DNA of 64,000 bases from Diplosphaera chodatii (lineage: Eukaryota; Chlorophyta; Trebouxiophyceae; Prasiolales; Stichococcaceae), in the NCBI GenBank assembly GCA_032358165.1, contig JAALGY010000032.1, forward strand, positions 3,596,001-3,660,000. Direction: 5' to 3'. The translations under genes were made by a program, and so were the position numbers. The notes below the pieces were generated by a model. The model was given only the letters and a program-made list of their open reading frames with translations. It searched no databases and had not been told where the DNA came from. This document shows positions 59,374 through 64,000 of this stretch, in pieces (position 1 is the first letter of the stretch; each line of letters opens with the position of its first letter).

Positions 59374-61820
59374 TCACTCATCACTGCACACACGACGGAA
59401 CACAGCAAGGCTCTCGATGCTGTTGGTGCCCGGGAAGAACTCAAAGCCCTGGAGCGCCGCGAGCTTCCAGGCACCGCCTGCCAGCAATGCCGCCACATCC
59501 CGCTGAAAGGACGCAAACCCGCAGCTGAGGTACACCAGCGTGTGCGCAGTGCAGCCGGCCGCCGCCATGGCGTCGTCCGTCGCCAGCGCCAGCAAAAGGT
59601 CTGCCTCGAGGCCCTTTCGCGGCGGGTCGACGGTGATGACATCGGCACCACGCAGTGCGCCGGCGGCCGCAGCGGCCGCAGCAGTGCTGACCGTGTACTC
59701 AAAGGTGCAGCTGCTGCTGGCAGATGTCGTGCCAGGATGTGGCGCTGATGTCGTGCTGGTCTGCTGCCGTCCCCAGCTGCCAGGTCCCTCAATGCTGCCG
59801 CGGACGCTGCTTTCTACCGCGAATCCACTGTTCCGGCCGCTGGACAGCAGCTGTGCCGCGGCCTCGAATGGCGCCTGGCCCTGGCCGTTGACCTCCACCG
59901 CATGCACCCATCTGCACTTTCGTGTGGCCGCCAACGAGAGGCCTGTAGGTGCAAGTCCGCACGTAGATACCACCAAGATCCGCATGTAGATACCACCAGC
60001 GCAGCAGCATGCACATAGCAACCCCAGCTGTCTACGCCACAGTTCCTGTCATCTTGTCTCACCTATGACGCCGACGCCGGCATGCAGATCCAGCACCTGC
60101 GGGTGCAGTCCACAGTGGCGTCACGCCGCATTTGTCAATTCAGCACATTGCAGCTTGCAACAGTGACAGATGCCAGATGCTGGCCATGCCCAGCACGGAT
60201 TTTAGCAGCAGGAGTTAGTGGACGACGCACTCGACTGCCATCCGGCACGAAGCTCTGGATTGCAGCGAGCGCGGCGTCCATCATGTCGTAGTTGACCTGC
60301 ATGAAGCTACCCGGGGCGAAGGCCGCCACAGCGCCACCAAACACCTGTTGCAGAAGCATCGCACCGGTATGCTCCTTGAACGACTAGCAGTACGTAAACG
60401 GCACGCACACTTGTGTGGGCGTGTGAGCGTTGTTTGCCTAACCTAGCTGCAGCTGGGAGCACAGGCCTGGTGTTGCACACAGTGTGTGCAGCAACCCCGG
60501 GTACCTGGTAGGTGAGCTGCTGCTCTGGAGACGCCTGCTGAGGGTGCAACAGGTGCCAGTCTGGCCCCAGGATAGTGTTCCCGCGGCTCGCCTGCAGGTT
60601 GCAGTCACAAACGCGCTGCTCTCAGCTTCGACGCCTTGCCTGCATACGCATAGCACATGGAAGGACAACGATGGTTGTCACATACCTGGAAGTTTGCCCA
60701 GACGGAGTGCAGCAGCCCGGGCTCGCCGTCGGCCACGGGGCCATGGTCTCGCCACAGCTGCGCGGCCAGCTGCAGCAGCCGCGGCTGCGACGCGTTGTGC
60801 GCGCCTCCCTCCGAGTTCCACACGAGCACCACCTGCCAGTATGCGCCGACCAAACTCATCTGCCGTGGTACACATGGGTCTTTGCAGCATGCCAGGCCAG
60901 CAGCATGGTGGCAGCACAGACCTGCACTGATGCCTCCGGATCGTGTTGTGCCGCTGGCGCGCCTGGCTGCGTGCCGACAGCTGTCAGCTGCAGGTACCGC
61001 AGCTCGCCCCGGCCGCTGCGCTCGCTGTAGGGTGTGATCCCCAGCCGCCGCACAGTGCTCCTACATGAAAGGCGGCATTGCGGCATTGCACGCTGCTCAT
61101 CCGCGCCACCGTGACATTCGCGAATACCATGGAGTGCACAAACGTGTCGTCTTGCTAATGGAGGTGACACAGCAACAGGAGCATACCATATTGCGTCAAC
61201 CGCCTCGTTGATCCTCGGGTGGTGCACCCTACAGCAATGTTTAAATCAGTTTCATCATCTTGACACTGCTGTCTGCCGTAGCAGAGCGCAGCCTTGTTCG
61301 GTGCACTGTGTTAAGCGCCTGCTGACTGGACACATGTGTTCTGCATGGTCCGGACAGGGCACCACCTGCAGTGCGGCACATCGATGGCGTCATGGGTGCC
61401 GGCCCGGAACAGGCCTATGACGGGGTCCCCACGCCTGCCCCGGACTGCTAAGCGGGCGCGGCAGCGCCAGCCGTGGGGCGTGCCAACATGAAAAGGGAAG
61501 TCCTGGACTCCAAGCTGGGCGGCAAAGGCACTGGCTTCCTCGAGGATGGGCGGCTCGTCAACCTGGTCAACAGTGCACCCGCTGCACTGCTCGAAGTGCT
61601 GGCAGTCGAGGTGCTTGGACGAGTTTTGCGCAGCAGGCTGTATTTGCAGACTGAAAGCTGCCGCAGCCAGCCGCTGGCGGTGCAGTAATGCCGCCTTGAT
61701 GGTAGACTGCGCAAATATCGGCTTGAGCAGACAAGGCGAGCGCAACACCTGCATTGCTGAGGCAGTGTGAATGACGTCTGTGGATGTAGGGCGACATACG
61801 CTGCAAGCTGCAGTCATCAT
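59374..61820 (-). CDS. TrmA/RumA-family RNA uracil-C5 methyltransferase
   Basis: About eight exons. The start is the ATG at 61818-61820; a second Met 23 codons later, before QVLRSPCLLKPIF, could be the real start. A basic N-terminus precedes the 4Fe-4S motif CQHFEQCSGC (C-x5-C-x2-C) and FPFHVGTPHGWRCRARLAVR. Exons at about 60,920-61,060, 60,690-60,840, 60,510-60,590 and 60,240-60,350 (SFMQVNYDMMDAALAAIQSF) lead to the SAM-binding motif VLDLHAGVGVIG (exon about 60,062-60,095). The last exon (59374 to about 59,948) has the family motif DPPRKGLEADLLL, the catalytic cysteine in LVYLSCGFASFQRDVAAL, and the general-base Glu in FPGTNSIESLAVF. The family makes 5-methyluridine in tRNA or rRNA using SAM. 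The exact RNA target cannot be read from the sequence. An about 60-residue low-complexity Ser/Thr insertion separates the SAM motif from DPPRKG. Organelle targeting is possible but uncertain. Confidence 0.9.
59957..60000. repeat. Two-copy tandem repeat, about 23 bp
   Basis: The unit ccgcacgtagataccaccaa recurs as ccgcatgtagataccaccag directly downstream. It lies in the intron before the last exon of the methyltransferase gene. Confidence 0.85.
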
Positions 61821-62282
61821 GCGAGATTTCTGTGAATCGGCTTCTCCAAGAATGGCTCTGCTTCTGCTGCAGGCTGTGGGTGCGGTCGATGCTCAGATGT
61901 GATGTTTGCGGTACAAATATTGCAAAGAACCATGTGCAATCCTGTGGTTCCGTGATTGCACCTATACCACCGGACGAGTAGAGTGCGCCCTGAAGGTTGC
62001 ACTGCTGGGTGGCGAACCTGGTGATGCAGTGCACAAAACGTGGTGACAAGCGTGGTCAACGAGGTACGAGAAGCTTTGACACGGCAGGTTTGCCAGTACG
62101 GCAGCGGTTGCCAAATATCAATGCACCCCTACTTGCTTGGCATCCACTGCCGCAGGCCCATACATCCTGGCAGACTGCCACATTAGTACTGAAAGGGACT
62201 CGCATGCCATACATTTGTTGTTGCAGGAAGTACGTGAGCCTTCAGGAAGGGCAAGCATCCGGGCACACGCACCTGCTCTAAC
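61821..62282. other. Divergent intergenic region
   Basis: Between the methyltransferase start (minus) and the hypothetical ORF start (plus). No supported feature. Confidence 0.5.
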
Positions 62283-62957
62283 ATGCTCGGGCAGCAACCT
62301 CGGCCAGCCTCCGCAGGGCGCAACCAGAGAGCACCAAGGAGCGGCCTGTGCCGTTCCGGCAGCAGCGGCAGCCGTGGCAGTGGCGCCAGAGGCAGATCTG
62401 GACAGCAGACCCTGGACAGCCGTGTGTGGCGGTCCCCCAGGCTCAGCGAGCTTGCGCAACCCAAGCAGGTGGCACGGCCTCTTCCAGCACAGCATCAGCG
62501 GCGCCACCCTCCGCCCCCAATGGGCATGCCGTTGGCGCACTACTGGGCGTTCAGAGTGGCGCATGCTAAGATGCGGCATACACGCACGGGTAGTGGCGCT
62601 GGCAGCTCAGTTTGGGGCGGCACAGCAGCCAGGGCGTCGCAGGTGCAGCATGAGATCGACAGTGCGCTGCACAACCGGGCAGCGTGGGACGGCTCCTTAG
62701 ATGACTTTGCTGCTGCACAGCCATCGGGATGGGACAATGACTTTGGCGGCGCAGGTGCCGAGGTCTGCCTGGCGGCCCCAGGCCCACCACCGCAGCGGGT
62801 GACCGAACGCAGGGCAAGGTCATGCGCCTGGGATGTTGATCTGTACTACCCGCCCAAGCCTCCTCCCCCAGTGGACCCCTATGCGGCTAAGAACAAGCAG
62901 CAGGCGTCTGCCATGGCCGCATGGCACCAGCTACGTCAAGCGTACAGGGGGCAGTAA
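62283..62957 (+). CDS. Hypothetical proline-rich protein, 224 aa
   Basis: A single frame from the ATG at 62283, closed upstream by an in-frame TGA within about 60 bp, to TAA at 62955-62957. The first half is basic, Ser/Gly/Arg-rich and low in information. The second half looks more protein-like: ASQVQHEIDSALHNRAAWDG, SLDDFAAAQPSGWDNDFGG and SCAWDVDLYYPPKPPPPVDP, with the tail AMAAWHQLRQAYRGQ. I recognise no domain. The spaced Trp/Asp motifs in a disordered context (GWDNDF, AWDGSLDDF) resemble short binding motifs, but that is speculation. Additional upstream exons cannot be excluded. Confidence 0.45.
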   Translation: MLGQQPRPASAGRNQRAPRSGLCRSGSSGSRGSGARGRSGQQTLDSRVWRSPRLSELAQPKQVARPLPAQHQRRHPPPPMGMPLAHYWAFRVAHAKMRHTRTGSGAGSSVWGGTAARASQVQHEIDSALHNRAAWDGSLDDFAAAQPSGWDNDFGGAGAEVCLAAPGPPPQRVTERRARSCAWDVDLYYPPKPPPPVDPYAAKNKQQASAMAAWHQLRQAYRGQ

Positions 62958-63738
62958 CCAATGGTGTGCAACACAAGTTGATCTTGGTTGGTCATTCGAA
63001 CAAGGCGGAGGCTGCACAGCAAACGCCCTGGTTGGCAAGTTTCCGGCGCAGATGACTGTCACATTACCGGTATGTCGCTGTCTTCAGCACCCAAGGCGCT
63101 CTCAACTTGAGGTCTCCCTGCATATGGCAAAGCAGACAGCAGAGCCAAACCAGGCATGCATCATCACCGTCACCATCAACCAGTCCGATCGCAGATCTTC
63201 AACCTGTCTCACAGTTCTCACTTTCAGTTTCAACGCTCGCCACAGAGGGTGCACAGATGGCTATTGCTAGCACTGCTCTCTGTCTGAGAAAGAGTGTGGC
63301 TGGCTACTGCTTTGCCAGCCCACGAAAGAAAAGGACGTCCATCTCAAAATGCGCTCGTGGCTGACCAACTCCTTGGCCAGCCCCGCAGAATCTAGCTACA
63401 AGCGCCTGCCTCTGTTCAGTCCCCAGCAGCTGTATCAGACCCCAAAACTGCATGCAACCCCAGCACCTGCCACCGCGTGGTATGCTTGGCCACGCAGGAG
63501 GCATGGGCCTTAGCATGCGCCCAGTCTGCACTGCACCCCTACGAAGATTGTACTCATCTGCCACACCCACTGCTACAACAAACCCATGAACTTGCACGAA
63601 GTGTCGCCACCTTGCCTGTGCCCACTGCCGGCCAGCGAGTCACCGTGCATTGGGTCTCTACTGCTATCTGAGCCTCTAGTGAGCGACTTCCTGCTAACGG
63701 GCCTGCCGCCCTGAGGGTAATGTGCGGATATCACCAAA
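62958..63738. other. Intergenic region, no gene seen
   Basis: Convergent region between the hypothetical ORF and the partial gene at the right edge. Only short frames with no splice-consistent coding signal on either strand. Confidence 0.5.
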
Positions 63739-64000
63739 TCAGCGGCAGCGCCCGGTCATCTTGACGGTGCGGATGGCGGGCATCACGTCGACGTGGCGTC
63801 CGCCTCCAACCTGCTGGCGGCACCCGTGGCGGCTGTCGGCGCCGGTTGCAGCCAGCGCGTCCTCCACAAAGCGCACGCTCTTGCTGCTGCCGACGCGGCG
63901 CATCGGGGGCGCCTTGCCAATGGGGCCCTTTGGCAGCAGGGCCGCCGAGCCCAGCTCACGGGACAGCAGCGACGCGCCCGTCGGCACAGCGAAGCCGGTC
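63739..64000 (-). CDS. C-terminal exon of a gene entering from the right, unidentified
   Basis: Open reading frame from the window edge to TGA at 63739-63741, about 86 codons. It includes TGFAVPTGASLLSRELGSAA, GKAPPMRRVGSSKSVRFVED and a tail VMPAIRTVKMTGRCR. The composition is GC-rich and exon-like. The basic Ser-containing segment RRVGSSKSVRF could be a phosphorylation or PP1-type (SVRF) docking site, which is speculative. The 5' part lies outside the window. Confidence 0.5.
   Translation of the reverse strand, partial: TGFAVPTGASLLSRELGSAALLPKGPIGKAPPMRRVGSSKSVRFVEDALAATGADSRHGCRQQVGGGRHVDVMPAIRTVKMTGRCR

Noticed and set aside
1..64000. CRISPR array, insertion sequence, prophage or operon
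   Set aside because: Split genes, spaced promoters and eukaryotic protein families throughout. No array of regular repeats, no transposase frame and no terminal inverted repeats were noticed.

Overview
The window is nuclear DNA from a green alga, most likely a trebouxiophyte or other core chlorophyte. Genes are split by many short GT-AG introns (about 80-300 bp, acceptors mostly 'gcag'). Exons are GC-rich, with alanine-, glutamine- and proline-rich low-complexity stretches. The products are green-lineage ones: a type II RbcX, a TGD1 lipid permease with a transit peptide, a caleosin, a MOS1/PRRC2-type protein, a FRA3-type 5-phosphatase and a GEX1 karyogamy protein. I placed exon borders by hand from splice sites and reading phase. 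Six multi-exon models keep phase at every junction: MOS1-like (13 exons, 1504 aa), DnaJ (10 exons, 440 aa), TTC1-like (7 exons, 429 aa), RbcX (4 exons, 202 aa), TGD1 (8 exons, 371 aa) and a two-helix membrane protein (4 exons, 170 aa). Individual borders may still be off by a base or two.

Left third (1-19,100). On the minus strand lie an ARM/HEAT-like plus WD40 protein (3' end outside the window), a caleosin, a second WD40 protein with a long disordered N-terminus, and an intronless YccF-domain membrane protein. The YccF gene starts 396 bp from the divergent 13-exon MOS1/PRRC2-like gene on the plus strand.

Middle (20,000-39,100). On the plus strand are a farnesylation-type DnaJ (Ydj1/AtJ3 class) and a TTC1-like TPR protein. 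A small two-helix membrane protein (minus) and RbcX (plus) are transcribed divergently. A short hypothetical gene (plus) follows, then a very long golgin-like coiled-coil gene (minus).

Right third (39,600-64,000). A roughly 10.4-kb minus-strand gene encodes a FRA3-class inositol polyphosphate 5-phosphatase with WD40 blades, a C-terminal ASH-like domain and an N-terminal EH (Eps15 homology) domain. This is the most unusual architecture in the window. Next come a divergent intronless Derlin (plus), a GEX1/Brambleberry/KAR5-family nuclear fusion gene (plus), TGD1 (minus), a TrmA/RumA-type RNA uracil-C5 methyltransferase (minus), a hypothetical ORF (plus) and the last exon of a gene entering from the right (minus).

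Genes sit as independent transcription units with roughly 80-950 bp between them. Shared themes are plastid biogenesis (RbcX, TGD1, probably the two-helix protein) and endomembrane or lipid trafficking (caleosin, golgin, Derlin, EH-5-phosphatase), but nothing indicates co-transcription. I found no tRNA, rRNA, CRISPR array or transposon.
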